From positions 2,666,001 through 2,730,000 of the forward strand of contig JAUCEF010000012.1 in assembly GCA_033558025.1 (NCBI GenBank): 64,000 nt of DNA, in the 5' to 3' direction. Positions 1 to 11,849 of the stretch are shown piece by piece. The stretch is from Phytophthora sp. 'mugwort' (Eukaryota; Oomycota; Peronosporomycetes; Peronosporales; Peronosporaceae). Position 1 is the stretch's first letter. Each line of letters starts with the position of its first letter. Below the pieces are notes generated by a model. That model saw nothing but the letters and a program-made list of their open reading frames with translations, searched no databases and was not told where the DNA came from. The position numbers and the translations under genes are program-made.

Positions 1-1363
1 GAGACGATGCGGGCCACCGATAACGAAACGAGCATAATTCCGATAGCATCAAGCATGGTATCGACTGGAACTCAAACAATTACATCAGAGAACAATTCAG
101 CTCAGACGACTACATCTACGTCGGGTGAGAGTGAGAATCGCCAGATGAAGACTTACGAGGCAATAGTCGATTTGTTCAAACTCCAGCGTGACCTCGCATT
201 ATGGGATCTTCATCCAATGTTTGATACGTTACTGGTATCTGATGCTAAAGCGAAACGAGATATATGTATTCCTGAGCCCTGACGCTAGGCTTAATCATGG
301 CTCGTCTCGGACTTTATTATTAGGACTTGAAATCTCTGGTATGACGACACAGTGTCACATAAAAAAATCCAGAAACGCCTCGTCTCACGAATTTGACGGA
401 GGATCCGCTTGCCACGGCGGAAGCGTTGACTCGTATGAATCTTAGCTGGCCTCTAACCTTTCAAGGTGTTATCGAATATCTCATCCAGGCTGTGAAATAC
501 TATAACGATAATCCTGACAAGATCAGAGAGCATCGATTCGGACCTCAGCTTCTGCAAATCCACGATAGTTTGAGAAAGTTCAGTATTATTATTCGGAGCG
601 CTGGTCCATCGATTGTGTATGGATCTTGAGATGAAACCAGCCGTAAGAGGGCGGGGCCTTCGTGGAGCCGGATACATTAATAGAAAGCTCGTCGATAAGG
701 ATGGGAACCCGATCAAGTATCACTCCAACCGGGGCTATATCTCACGCAGCTAGAGGGCACCGGTACCTACTCAGCGCTGGCATACAAACGGATTCGGACT
801 AAATTTGCCCATCTCCCGAAGCTCAATGAGGGTCTCCTAAAAGTAGTTTATCCCACGTTCGACCGTCGGAGCAGAGCGCGAGATTAGCAAGGATTTGTCG
901 GAGCTGATTAAGACTCTGGTATTCGATGGCTCCACCAACCAGCAAATGGATGACAAACAAGTCTTTCATGAGCTGCTTCGTATCACGCATACTCAACGTG
1001 CGCTACGCGATCTGATCAAGGATCCACGCGATATACTCACGCAAGAGTACCTGAAGCTGAAGGGAGAGCTCATGCTCGAAAACGATGATCCCGTCGTGAT
1101 TCGCGAGCTCAAGCGAGTGCTCGTGGATATGTACTCTGCAAAACTAATTTGTGACGATGAGTTCCAAGAAGTTTTGCTCGCCATCGTATATCAACATGAT
1201 TATGTTCATCAACACTCGATTAATCGACACCCGCAACGCGTACCAGCGCGAGGCCAAGAGCAACCTAACGGAGCTGAAAGCCCTCATGGAGAAGCTCGTA
1301 GTTAAAATTCCACCCAAGAATGATTCCGTGATTAGGCCAACCAAATCGGGCACCAGCGTATGA
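1..1363 (+). pseudogene. Large unknown Polinton protein, decayed (copy D)
   Basis: Homolog of the large unknown protein at 58659-61572. Matching landmarks in order are a QT/ST-rich N-terminal part, a glycine-rich stretch GRGLRGAG near 645-670, the segment SELIKTL near 895, the lysine/glutamate-rich helical part through about 1185, and LTELKALMEKLV near 1270. The reading frame changes at about 280-390, 630, 760, 885 and 1190, so it cannot make the full protein. The C-terminal end meets the fibre gene tail to tail, as in copies B and C. Function is unknown; a structural or scaffolding role is only a guess. Confidence 0.65.
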
Positions 1364-1364
1364 G

Positions 1365-3790
1365 CTTACACTGAACCCCCAAAAAAACGTACATTCGCGC
1401 TATAAGGGTGATCAAGACTTTTTTTAATTGATCCAATTCGGCCTTGAGCTCTTGGATCGCCTTGCATAGTACCACCGCCAGCGATCCTAGGTCAATGCCC
1501 ATCCCATCGTTAGGCATGCCTGTATCGGGGTTTATCGGACGACCCCGATCGCCACTAACAGGTATCAGACATACATCCAACATCTCCTGGGCTATAAAAC
1601 CAATAGAGCGTCGATTATCCTGCTTCCAAGTGAAGGCGCGAGGGCGCATCGCAAGCACAGTATCTAAACCATATGGTATATCGTTTATATCCTTCTTGTA
1701 ATCTCTATCTGATCCATGTGTATACGATCCTCCATATATAGCAGGATACCCTGTCGATGCGTAATTAGAATCACAAATGCCAATTCGGATAGTCAATGGA
1801 TTGACATGATTTCCGATCGCGAGATAATTCAATTGGATCCGATTCCAACAGTACATCGCTTTATCCGCGAGATTGCTTTTGACATGAATCTGCTCGTCAG
1901 CCCAAATTTGGCCACCAGAATGGATTGTGGCTTCCGGAGAGACCCAATCAACCGATAGCCTACCTGATCTGTTTAGCATCATCCGATTGGTATCATTCAC
2001 CATCCTACTGACCGGATCAGCCGTATAGGTGCCCATTGAGACCACAAGTGTATCTGCGGCTCCCGCCGCGTTATCACCGACGATGATACCAAATTCGATT
2101 GGTGTAGCATTATCATTCCACACCTCCGCGCCTCGCCGCCATGAATCAAATAGAGCACCGCTGTTACCTGATATGAAACAGACTCGTTGGAGATGTCGCG
2201 TTTAATTCTAGGCGGCCATGATAGGTAATGCGTACTCGTTCATCGACCGATCCGTTTTGAGCATTAATGTTTTTGTGGCGAATGTCAGATTACCACCAGC
2301 TGCTGGGGCGGCAGCATCTCGCTCAAAGCAGATAGTTGCACTGGGTGAATATACAGTGTCCGCATCAGCAATGGCTGAACACAGAAAACCAATTCCAATG
2401 CTCATTCCTGTAGTAGATATCTCTCTTGATCACGAGATCGTACTTGTCGAGCGCCTGCGTTCCTAAGAGAGATACAGTCGATTTTGACTTCAGTCGGAGA
2501 TTAGCAATTCTGCTAATACCGGAAGCGCTATTCAGAACCAGGGCCTTGCTCGGTTCAGCTACTCCATGACTCACTACGTTGATATCGGCAATCACCTGAC
2601 CATTAATATATAGGCTCGAACAGTTGAAAGCTCCATTGACGTCAAACTTGTAGCTTGTGGATACTCCAATCTTATTGATCGAAATGTTGCCTGACGCATC
2701 CATTAGCAATCAATCAGAGTTTCCGTATCGCCAAAAATAGCAAATTCGGTGTGCTTGCACTCGAACTACCGCGACCCCCCCCTGCTCCATTTGATAGTAG
2801 CTGACGATATTGTGGTGCTCGTAGAGGCTGATGATGTCACATTATCGTTTTGGATCACGAGAGCTTTGCTCGAGCTGCCTCCGGAAATCGAGAGGTATCG
2901 AAGACAAGTGATACCATAGCCGGCATCAGCGACCAGAGCTTTGCTTGGTTCAACTACACCAAGTGTTGTCAGCGATAATCGAGGAACGAGCGTATAGATC
3001 AGCTTGGGTACCGTTGACGTATAGGCTCGTGCAATTGATGATCCGATCGCATCGAGCTTATAGCTTGTCGAAGCTCTACCAATTGAGATGTTACCCAATG
3101 CATCCATGAGCAATCGATCGCTGTTACCATACCTAATGAAGAATCTATTCGCTCCAGAGGCGTGAGCGGACCCGCGCACTCCAATTTTGCATTGATAGAA
3201 GGTCACGATGTTGATAGAGACTGCAGATGCCGTATTATCGTTCTGTATTTCGAGGGACTTGTTTGAGGAGCCTCCGCTAATCGAGAGGTAGTGAAGGCCA
3301 GATATAGCATACCCGGTATCAGCGACCAGAGCCTTGCGTGGTTCGACTATACCCAAACTGGTCGACAACCGGCTGATATCGTAAGCAACGCCATCCTGCT
3401 TGTACGAGATAGATTCAATGATATTGAGAGTCGCGATCTCTTTGTTAGAATTCAATATGATAGCCTTAGATAGTGAGTGCTGCTTGACCGGGCGAGGTTG
3501 ATAGCAAAGATAAATTGCTTAGGTCGACGCTTGAACCATTGAGAGTTAGTGATACAGAACCGAGAGAATTGATGCCTCCAATGTCTCGATTTGAATTAAC
3601 GACGAGTGCTGACATGTGCGCTGCTTCTCCCAGAGTGATCCCAGAAATATAACTTAATCTATAGTCAGTCTTGCTAAGAAATAGGGCGTCAGCCATCTCG
3701 AGGCTCAAAACGTCTGTTCCGCTCGCATCGTAATTTGATTGAAGATTATTGATTCTTGCGATGGAGGACGAGCTGTAAATCCCATTACGA
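1365..3790 (-). pseudogene. Fibre protein with S74 chaperone domain, decayed (copy D)
   Basis: Read on the minus strand, the N-terminal part near 3700 contains FLSKTDYRLSYISGI, matching the fibre start of copy B. The middle holds repeated modules of the type 'EPSKALVADAGY...LSISGGSS'. The C-terminal part near 1700-1440 has the pattern DRDYKKDI, FTWKQ and GFIAQEMLD, typical of the peptidase S74 intramolecular chaperone of phage tail spikes, followed by a coiled-coil-like KAELDQLKK end. Such domains trimerise fibres and cleave themselves off. Frameshifts near 3720, 3460, 2760, 2700 and 2200 make it a pseudogene. A role in host attachment is inferred from the family. Confidence 0.75.
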
Positions 3791-3837
3791 CGGCTTGATT
3801 TATATATATATCATCGAAATACTTTCAAAGCTCGCGG
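3791..3837. promoter_or_regulatory. Divergent promoter-like TATA palindrome (copy D)
   Basis: The short gap between the divergent fibre and ATPase genes contains an alternating TA run at about 3799-3809. Copy B has the self-complementary CTATATAG at the same place. The shared position suggests a bidirectional promoter; this is inference. Confidence 0.4.
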
Positions 3838-4523
3838 ATGGCGAAGAAGATTGATAACTGGGGAGCAGCACTCCCAAAAGAGTACAGTTCAGACTCTCTC
3901 GGTGTTATTAAGGCGTCTGGAATCAAGAGACTATTTCGAGGAATTATTCTTGCGCCCTCCGACGCGGGAAAGATCAATATCGTCTTTCCTATCGTTATGA
4001 ACAGTCCTAACGTTTTAGCCATCTACATATCATCGCCCGCAATCCTGATCAACGAGCTATACAATTATATGAAGGACAAATTGAATGGCTTCATAACGCT
4101 GTATGAGCCATCCGCTCCACCGTCGGTTGATGATATTCAGGAAGATTCCAGGGGTGGCATCCAGCTCGTCATCATTGATGACTACAGCTCGGATATATAA
4201 GAAGCTTCAGAAGGATCTCTTCAGCCATTACTTCATCCGCGGTCGCCACAAACGGTTCTAACACTGTTTCTGACGCATTCGTGGTTCAGCACGGACAAGC
4301 TTATTAGGCTCAACTCAGAGTACCTCTGGATCCTCAAGGCGAACAGCAGACGAGACTTAAGAATGGTCATCAGCGACTTTAGTCTCCGACGAATTACGCT
4401 TGAGAAGCTAATTAGCGTTTACAATGAAGCCACTAAAGAAAGGGTCAAGCATTGTTGACCGACAATGTTAGAGGCGTATTGAGATATAATTTTAACGAAC
4501 ATGCAGTTAGTTTCAGTGATTGA
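3838..4523 (+). pseudogene. FtsK/HerA (A32-like) packaging ATPase, decayed (copy D)
   Basis: The first 120 codons align with the ATPase of copy B (37572-36890): a P-loop region LAPSDAGKIN and a Walker B strand LVIIDDY. The frame breaks near 4195, and the remainder (HSWFSTDKLIRLNSEYL, ILKANSRRDL) continues to about 4520 in another frame. This family pumps viral DNA into capsids. The P-loop lacks the usual Thr/Ser after GK, so it was probably catalytically dead as well as frameshifted. It starts 40 bp from the divergent fibre gene. Confidence 0.8.
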
Positions 4524-4533
4524 ATATACAAAA

Positions 4534-5400
4534 ATGATGTCAAATATCATTACCCTATCTACCCGCCATATCATTTCCAATGGATTCAACAACATGCTCC
4601 GATACGAGTTCTCTGGCAGCTCTGTTGAGTTCGTCAGTACCGAAAGCTATCCACAGCATCAACATGTATAATTCTCAATTCAACATCGACTCCACTTCAT
4701 ATGGCAATAATTCTTTCAAGATTTTGATGCCAACAGGCAATTACTACTCGACGATCCAAATCGTACATCGTGTGACGGATATTACAGCTATGCCAATATC
4801 AATGCACCTGTTCAAGCAGCGATGATGAGCGTCGGAGCGTACCTGATCAATGCTGATGGCGTTAATGCGTTTTATTTTAATTTTTCTGAGAACCCTACAT
4901 TCTACTCCTGTCAGGTCGATCTCTCCCCTGTGCCGACGACCCTTCCTTCGGGCTGATCTCGACCGCCTACTGGACTATACTCGGACAGTGGTTCTGGATT
5001 ACTGCTTGGGTTCTCGTACGTTACCAAGATCGATATTGATAACGCCGAGTTCGGAAAGGTCATTGGATTCGAGCTTGGTACGCTCCCAACTCAGAGCTTA
5101 TATACATTACAATCGATCCTATCGCCGATTCCACCTCAGATGAATCCCGTATCAAGATCAGCTTCGATGCGCTCGTTTCCAAACCCTACTGCATCCCTGA
5201 TGAGGTATTAACTACCTTCAACACAGCAGGCACCACAATAGGTCAGCTATGAGCTATCAACCTAACGAGTTCAGCTGGGCTGATATCCCGAATGGAAGCT
5301 ATGCCTCGGTGACGCTGACGATTGTAGATCAGGACGAACGATTTGCTCGACTGAACGATACGAACATGCTGATCAGTTTAATTGTTCGACAAAAATGTAA
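4534..5400 (+). pseudogene. Minor capsid (penton-like) protein, decayed (copy D)
   Basis: The start MSNIITLSTRHIISNGFNN resembles the minor capsid start of copy B, and the internal segment SINMYNSQFNIDS matches its SISMYNSEYNIDA. The C-terminal part LISLIVRQK matches the end of the copy B protein. At least three frame changes occur (near 4640, 4825 and 5100). Polinton minor capsid proteins form the vertex of the icosahedron with a single jelly-roll fold; that role is assigned from position next to the ATPase and from the copy B homolog rather than from a strong motif. An AATATACAAAA motif lies just upstream of the start. Confidence 0.6.
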
Positions 5401-5498
5401 AGCATATATCCATATATAATCTAAAAAAACTGAGCCACCAGAGCCCTTAGAGCTACCACTGCTCTTGCACATCGCGCGGACTCGCGTCATCTTCGACT

Positions 5499-5990
5499 TC
5501 ATCTCCGGAGAACCCCCTTGGCGGGACTCATGCGTCGCGAGGGCTTAGCCTCGGCAACTCCGACTCCTGTAAACTTCTTCAATGCTTGGCGAGCAACGCC
5601 GACGAGAGCCGGATCGCGACCCGTCGATGCTACGTACGCCAAACCCATGCTGGTGAGTCCGTCTGCGGCAGCCGATAGAGCAGGTTTGATTACTGGTTTC
5701 CAAGCACTCTTGTGGCCAGCCCAGATCTTTCTCCATACAGACGAACCTTGAAGAGTGCCCCCAATAGTTTCCATTGGGTATTCAATCTTGTGCGGAGTAA
5801 TAGTAATGCGAACGCCTCTGTTAGCCTTCTTAGCTTTCATAACCTTAGCGTACGATTTGTTTTTAATGTAAATGCAGAGTTGCGCCAGAGCCAGCCAGAT
5901 CAGCTTTGTTTAGCTGCAGGTTGCCGGACTGGGCAGCCTTAAGGAGGCGAGTTGCTGGGATAGCATCGGAAACGGATAGTTCCTTGTAAA
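5499..5990 (-). pseudogene. pX-like small basic virion protein, decayed (copy D)
   Basis: On the minus strand, the segment KELSVSDAIPATRLLKAA near 5985-5940 and GSGATLHLH near 5890 match the N-terminal part of the copy B gene at 35199-35959. A stop and frame change then precede an open stretch (5840-5499) containing SSVWRKIWAG and FTGVGVAEA, which match SIWSKVWGG and MTGIGVY in copy B. The protein is basic and rich in Ala/Lys. Polinton and adenovirus-like genomes carry small basic core or minor capsid proteins of this kind next to the protease. The exact function is inferred from position. Confidence 0.6.
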
Positions 5991-6039
5991 GTATGATTTT
6001 TTATTGATATATTAGCTTGAGAGCTAAAAACTAAAAGAA

Positions 6040-6410
6040 TTAAATAACATTAATATCCAAATCCATGAACCTATCCATTAGGTGCATTGTTTTGTGCTGG
6101 CGACAGTAAAGCCACATGAGACACCACACTCCACAATATTCAGCTGTGGAAGCTTGGATCTGCCGGTCGAAGTACGGGAGATTTCCGAACGCGGTCGGAG
6201 GTGGACGCCTATGCTATCGAAGTAGCTACCATCGCATACAGCGACGCAATGGCCGACTCCAGGGCTCGTCCTGAGCAGTACCAGATGGTTTCCCTTCGCG
6301 CGGAGCGGACGTTCGATCTTGGAAAGCTCGACTATGTTATCAATCTTTTTTACTCCGATGCGCTTGCTCGATTAGATCGTGATCAGAGGTGACACCTTTG
6401 ACTAACTCAT
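6040..6410 (-). pseudogene. Adenain-like cysteine protease, decayed (copy D)
   Basis: No long ORF marks it, but three minus-strand frames together match the copy B protease over its length. The pieces are a TSDHDLIE segment near 6390, ELSKI near 6335, GHCVAVCDGSYFDSIG near 6250-6210 and YCGVWCLMWLY near 6125, ending at a stop at 6040. In copy B the catalytic histidine lies in GHW and the cysteine in YCGPFC. Here the neighbouring Trp is Cys, and PF is VW. Frameshifts near 6365 and 6195 inactivate it. Enzymes of this family mature viral capsid proteins. Confidence 0.75.
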
Positions 6411-6457
6411 TAATTATTTTCTCACCAAACTATATCAGCCGCAATATACTTCCAACC

Positions 6458-8242
6458 ATGTCTGACACTACAATTAGCAGATGCCTATCTACTGCAATCA
6501 GCCCTCAAATCCGAGGCACCCGTCAATGCATCGAAGGGTAAGTCCATATCAGTCATCCATGATGGCAACCAGGGATCATACAACTCGGGATTGATCACGA
6601 TTGATGCTACCTCGCAGCTAACAGGCTCGCAAGGATATGCTAGCCCCTAAGGATGGCTACCTTTTACTACCGTATGTTACATCACTGCTAAGAGCACCGG
6701 CAGTGCTGACCTCAACAAGAGCACTATCTCTAGATTTGCGTGTGCGCTCAAATGTAACGTCACCAATGTCGTCGACTCTCTGACTGTCGAACTCAACGGT
6801 AAAAAAAATGTCACGGAATCTGAATACAAAGGCTTTTGGAATAACCAACGAGCGATGAGTGACCTTTCTCAGGATGAGGTGGCAAAGCATGGGGCTAACA
6901 TGCATTTATGTCATGATACGTGGTCTGGCATCAATTTTAGTGGTTCTGCTTCAGCGACGGGCGATGGCTACTCAAACAACCAGATTGGTGTGACATCGCC
7001 ACTCGACACAACGTTATCTCAGGCCCAGGAGCCGTGGGCGTACAACAGTGGGTTCTTCAAACGTCTGACGAACACTCCCGCTCTCATCGACTCTACTGAA
7101 GCCAGTGGAGCTTTCTCGTGGGCCTCGTTTGGTACTACAGCTACCAAACAGATCCTTCAGCGGAACGGGCGCGGCTGTTTTAAGGAGTCGGATGTAACCT
7201 CGTTCGGCAACGACAAAATTGTTGGTTGCTGGTTTCATATGCTAAAAATCAAGCTCGTAGATCTACACTCCATTTTCAAGGAAATCGATATTTGCGCTAA
7301 TCCACAGCTAAAACTCCGCTTGCGTATTAATGCTGTTACGGTTGCTCTATCGGGTACCGACTTCGACTATGAAGCTCGACTCGACCACGATGACCTCCGC
7401 CAGACGGTTCCTATCATGATTGCCCCGGCTACAGCTGCTACTAAGTCTGCGGCTAGTGACACGATCACTCTAGCCGCGCCAATGAACGATGTACTTACGA
7501 CTGTCGGTTCTCAGCTTTCATTCTCGTTCGGCCCAATTGGCAGCGCATTCACGTCTATAGGCCAGGCTGGCGAGTATTTCCCATTCACAACCAGCCGTTT
7601 AATGATCCCCTTCTATCATTTACGGAACCCGACGTCTATTATCCAGAAGCCGGTGAAAACCGTTCGCTACCAGGACTGTTTCGCCCAGATGTTTCGCAAG
7701 GGCGCTGGTACGTCTCCTGCATCGCCTACTGGCCAGTTAAATGCTCCTTTCGATCTCAACATTTCTGAATACAAGAAAAATGTCAAATACGTGGCTCTTA
7801 TCCCGTTCGCTGAGACGAGCATGGCCACTCCGCCACCCAGTACGGCACGCCGTAGTATCAGAATCCCTTCGATAGCGCGCCCTGGACTTGCATGCCCGGG
7901 GCTCGCATCCGTAATTTCCAGTAACCATCGGTAATACAAACGTGTTCGATAAGAGCCAGGAGTATGATTCGAATCCTTCCGCCACGACTTCAGCTGGGAG
8001 CCATTAATGGAGATCTCAGCGGTGAGATCTCGAACAGATTGATTGACTCACAGCAGTGGTCGATGGCTCAACGCATCCTCGTAGCTGACTGCTCGCGTCT
8101 CACCCAGAAGGAGGTGCCTCAGGCCATTCAGGTGTCGGGAATGAACGGCTCGGTGGCCCGCATAGATCTGTTCGTGCTCGTTATTTACAAGCGAGTACTT
8201 GAGATCGACCGTCTCACAGGAGAAGTTCCTAGAACTGATTGA
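6458..8242 (+). pseudogene. Major capsid protein (double jelly-roll), decayed (copy D)
   Basis: The start MSDTTISR is 48 bp from the divergent protease start. The N-terminal motif NQGSYNSGLITIDAT (near 6565) matches NQGSYQNGVITIDAT of copy B. The middle contains MLKIKLVDLHSIFK (near 7240) and PFTTSRLMIPF (near 7585), and the C-terminal part IPQAIQVSGMN near 8115-8150. One stop (near 6645) and several frame changes (near 6485, 6670, 7840 and 7930) break it. This is the double jelly-roll capsid family that builds the Polinton virion. It is divergent from copy B, which shows an independent lineage rather than a recent copy. Confidence 0.85.
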
Positions 8243-8300
8243 ACACCTCACGTCGAATGCTAATTAATTTAATTTAATTAATAGAAATGATCTGGCTACC

Positions 8301-8307
8301 TATATAG
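8301..8307 (+). promoter_or_regulatory. TATATAG promoter-like motif upstream of the ExoX-C-like gene
   Basis: TATATAG lies 5 bp before the ATG at 8313. The same motif precedes several genes of copies A-C. Confidence 0.4.
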
Positions 8308-8312
8308 AGAGC

Positions 8313-8635
8313 ATGATGAGTAGATTATATTTCGGAAAAAAACATAAGTCAAAGACTATTAAGGATGCATATGCCTCTGATCCAGGATGCCACTGGTTAT
8401 CGAATCAAAAGAGTCTCCTTGAACACAGCAGTGATATTGGCAAGTTCCTGGATCAGAAATTTAGCAATGATGATGGATCATACATCATGTCGTGGGGAAA
8501 AAAACATCGCAATAAGACGATTAAACAGATCCAAAGCTTTTTGATCCTGATTACCTTTAATGGTTGAGTAAAAACGACTTTGTTAAGTCGAAGATTCCGA
8601 AGCTGAAGATTGAGGTCGATGAACTCCTGAAGTAA
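8313..8635 (+). pseudogene. ExoX C-terminal-like duplicated small protein, frameshifted (copy D)
   Basis: It carries two copies of an 'FGK..KSKTIKDAY' / 'WGKKHRNKTIKQI' motif, as in the intact copy B homolog (32723-33025). The frame shifts near 8540; the last third (KNDFVKSKIPKL) follows in another frame to a stop at 8635. The motif resembles the small C-terminal domain found after ExoX-type exonucleases. No nuclease residues are present, so a nucleic-acid-binding or accessory role is only a guess. It is the outermost gene on the capsid side of the element. Confidence 0.65.
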
Positions 8636-10789
8636 GCGTGTTAATATTTTTTTAATTAATTCAGCAAATATTGTTCCTCTGAGTATGAGGGTTCGAAAAT
8701 ATTTGGTGATTGTGTTAGATGCTATAAAATTCTTGGAAATAGCTCATATGAATATTAGCAATAGGAATGGTGCTCTGCCTCTTCCACAGCGAAAGAGTGA
8801 AACTTCTGTGTAATGGTATAGACGGGGCGCTTGGGCGGGTTTATGTTCGATGTGTTAAAAAACGGTGAGTGATACGGCTATTACCCACTACTTGCGAATA
8901 TCCTCCGCAGAGGCTAAGTCGAGACTGCATGCCGCCGCCACTTGGACAATTTTATGGTTGCCTGCTATCGACGCTGATCTGTGTGGTGGATAGGTAAGGC
9001 CTCGTTCAGAAGCTGAGCATATTCGTCGTCAAGCCGAGGGAATAGGTCAATCACGTGTGCTGAAGCGCTGGTATTACCAATATCTTAATAATATTCTCTA
9101 CTCGCTTGCCGTTTTGAATCTGGTCAAACCATCTTTCAAGCAGATGTACATTCTGCATAATACTAAACGTACAGGTCGGTCGCGTTGTACGCCGCCATGA
9201 TAACTGAAGCATCGCTCCTGTCGCATACAGCCGCTCTACACAAACCCCATAGGAGCCCTTCGTCTTCCTTTCGCCAGCCCTGTTAGGAACCGGGGGGGGG
9301 GGGGGTTGAGGGGTTTCTACTTTTGACAGGTGGTCAACCACTACCCTTTAGTTTAAACATCCAATTTCATAGCTTTGATTCGTTCGCGTAGAGGTGTTAA
9401 CGAATCCCAGTGATATGCCCCGTAGCTGAAGGGTCACCGATACATATATTCAGTCTTAAGGCTACCTTGCTCTAGGTAATTAGCCCCAGAAACCCGTTCA
9501 CTAAGAGGTTGTAGCTCTTGAAGCTCGCAATTCCTCTCGCAAGGTGTTGTCACAATAGGAATGGTGTGCTTGGGACGTAATTACGCCAATTACCAGATGT
9601 GGCCATTAGAGAACGTTAGTTTATGGTAAGTCGCTACTTTGGAATAACAAAGTTGAGATACCATCGTACTTAAAACGTAACGTGATATTTATAAACCAAA
9701 ACCCTGTTCCAGTGGAATATAGCAGGCCTGAATTATTCCAGATGAATATCATGGTAAAACACTGTAGAGATTTATTTCTCCTTGACGCAAATTAACCTCC
9801 CGGCTGCAGACTGCTCGGCAACGTTTTGGGCAAAGGGAAAGCTCGAGGGCTCTTGGCGCTGCCTGCGGCTCCTTACAAGTGCGCGGAAGCATCAAAAGCA
9901 AACAACAGCCCCAAACGCGCCTAGCACAGCTCGAGTACCTCCCTCAACCTCTGTTCCTGCATCATGGCAAATAACTCAGCCGAGAAGGCTCCCAAAAAGA
10001 AGTCCACCGGACGATGACGTTCTAAACGTTTTTATTGACGTGTCTGACATGAGCAGTGGAGATAATCAAGCGACGGAGAGAGAGACGACGAATTTTAAGA
10101 AACGGAAGTAATGGACGAGGAAACCTGGAATGAGAGGATCGCTCCGATGACGATTACTTCAATTAAGCGGGTTATCGCTAGTTGAACTAGAATCGATCCA
10201 CCGCTAACACATAAAATAAAATAAACTGCTGGCTTTGCCTTCATACTAACGAATTAGTACGGGTGCAGATCGTAATGCCGTGTCTTTTTCAGCTGTGTTG
10301 CTGCGGCAAAAACTGGCGCGAAGACCTGCAGCGCCTTTGCAATCAACGCCGTCACTTGAAACTGAGCGGCTGCTTGTTGAGCGGCGTTACGCATGCTCGT
10401 CATGCTCGTCACGTTCCGCGCATTAGCGTTCCACTTCCTGCTCTCTGCGAGCTTCAGCACGCTTCTCCAGCCGCTCCAAGAACTCGAACGCTGACGGGAC
10501 TTTGGCTGACTTGTCTCTCTTGTTAATATGCTTCTCCGCTGATAGAGCGGCCGAAGGATAATCACCTTCGTTGATCGCCGAGCTGCCGCAAAGACCAGCG
10601 AGGTAAACGTCGAGCGCAGGTAGTTGGCACCAAAATACTTGCTGGCTTGGTTCTTGCGACGAAACATGACACGCAGTTTGTCAAGAATGTGGCAACGATA
10701 AGGAGCGTTGCAATAGGACTCTTGAGCACCGTAATGTTAGTGATGAGCGCAAAACCTTTCTAGTATCAAACAATCCAGCCAAAGCTCCA
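8636..10789. other. No recognisable gene; degraded intergenic DNA
   Basis: This stretch has only short open frames. It includes a 14-base G run at about 9292-9305. A serine/proline-rich ORF on the plus strand (9782-10111) and an alanine-rich minus-strand ORF (10254-10667) match nothing I recognise. They may be N-terminal or flanking parts of the neighbouring Harbinger element, but I cannot show this. Confidence 0.4.
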
Positions 10790-11590
10790 CTCTACTGCAA
10801 TCCCGGCACGGCTTTAGTCGCGATTAAAGCTGCACTGCTCAGTAGTCGCTGCGAGTCCGAAAATGGAGTGAACAACCAGCTCTTTAAAGGGTAGCCTTGG
10901 TCACCATGCGTGTGATATTCAAACCCATCACGCCGACGCCCTTCGACTGGGTCGAACATGGAGTCGCTCAACCCGTTCGCCATGGTAATGTTCTGGAGCT
11001 TTATGCCATGCTATGTTTTATGACCACTGTAAAGCTGCTCTTGAAATCGAACAGGACGACACATTTGTCGGATGGTTCCATCGATGAATCCCAAGCACTT
11101 AGATAGATGACCCACCTTTCTGTATATAGCTGCCACGGAGCGCTCTTTGTATCGTCCACCATCCGCTGATCAAAGATCATCTTAGCTTCAATCTTCTTGT
11201 ACACCAGGTCGGCTGTGGTGTTGATTGTTGATGAAAGAGCTCCAGCGCTGCGGCCAAATGCACTCAGGAGGTCTTCGAGTCGAGCGGGGTACGTCAATCG
11301 ACGTAATAGGAGACAGAAAGCTTCTTCACGAGGTACAACGCAACCCTAACGTGTATAGATTTCTCCAGGCAGGTCCAAGAGCACCAGAATCCGCCGGATT
11401 TCGTGAGCCTCGAAGCGAAATAGCCGACGGCAAGCTGATCGATTGTGATTGTCAAGGTTGAAGCGCACGCGAAGGTAGCCCCCCAACACGATAATTCCTG
11501 CTCGTACATGGGCTCCGCGGCGTGCAGAGCGATGGCCTCGGCGTCGTATTCCATCGCGTAAGAACAAGAAAGCGGAGTTCCTTTTCGTCA
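10790..11590 (-). pseudogene. PIF/Harbinger-like transposase remnant (DDE_Tnp_4)
   Basis: Minus-strand translation around 11100-10880 reads GFIDGTIRQMCRP, QEQLYSGHK, then HGIKLQNI and DPVEGRRRDGF, followed by HGDQGYPLKSWLFTPF. This order (D in FIDGT, H/K of the YSGHK block, then GD.GYPL.....PF) is the catalytic core of PIF/Harbinger transposases. A stop lies between HK and HG, and frames change near 11290 and 10985. The upstream part to 11590 is open in pieces and plausibly the N-terminal half. No terminal repeats or target duplication were identified. Confidence 0.7.
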
Positions 11591-11849
11591 TCGTCGCGTC
11601 TCCCCATCACAACTTGCCGGTTGATCTTTTTGATTTTATGAGGTACCGAACCCTTGATCGCGATGATATTGCAGACCTTATGGCAACCAGCTAAAGAGCA
11701 GAACCATTGCTCGGAATAGTGTCGTTTGTAGATGGCGTTACGCTATTCCATTGAAGTTTATTCCAGAAACTAAAGTTCTCTATTGTCGATGAGGACGAAA
11801 TAGACGTGCATTCAGTTTTTCTTAAGCTCATTTATTATTAAATTATGAA

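Larger units (their letters stand above)
1..8635 (+). mobile_element. Decayed Maverick/Polinton, capsid-side half (copy D)
   Basis: Gene order and strands match the capsid half of the better preserved copies: large unknown protein, fibre (opposite strand), ATPase, minor capsid, pX-like and protease (opposite strand), major capsid, ExoX-C-like. Every gene except the shortest segments carries frameshifts or stops. The proteins are clearly divergent from copies B and C, so this is a different and older lineage. The polymerase/integrase half would lie left of the window. No sequence like the 175-bp terminal repeat of copies A-C is visible after 8635, so the right boundary is set at the last recognisable gene. 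Confidence 0.85.

Noticed and set aside
8636..9000. Search for the right terminal repeat of copy D
   Set aside because: Nothing like agtagtaatacttgg or the 175-bp repeat was seen; the end may be deleted or too diverged.
9292..9305. A run of 14 G bases
   Set aside because: It could be biological or a sequencing artefact; no flanking structure gives it meaning.
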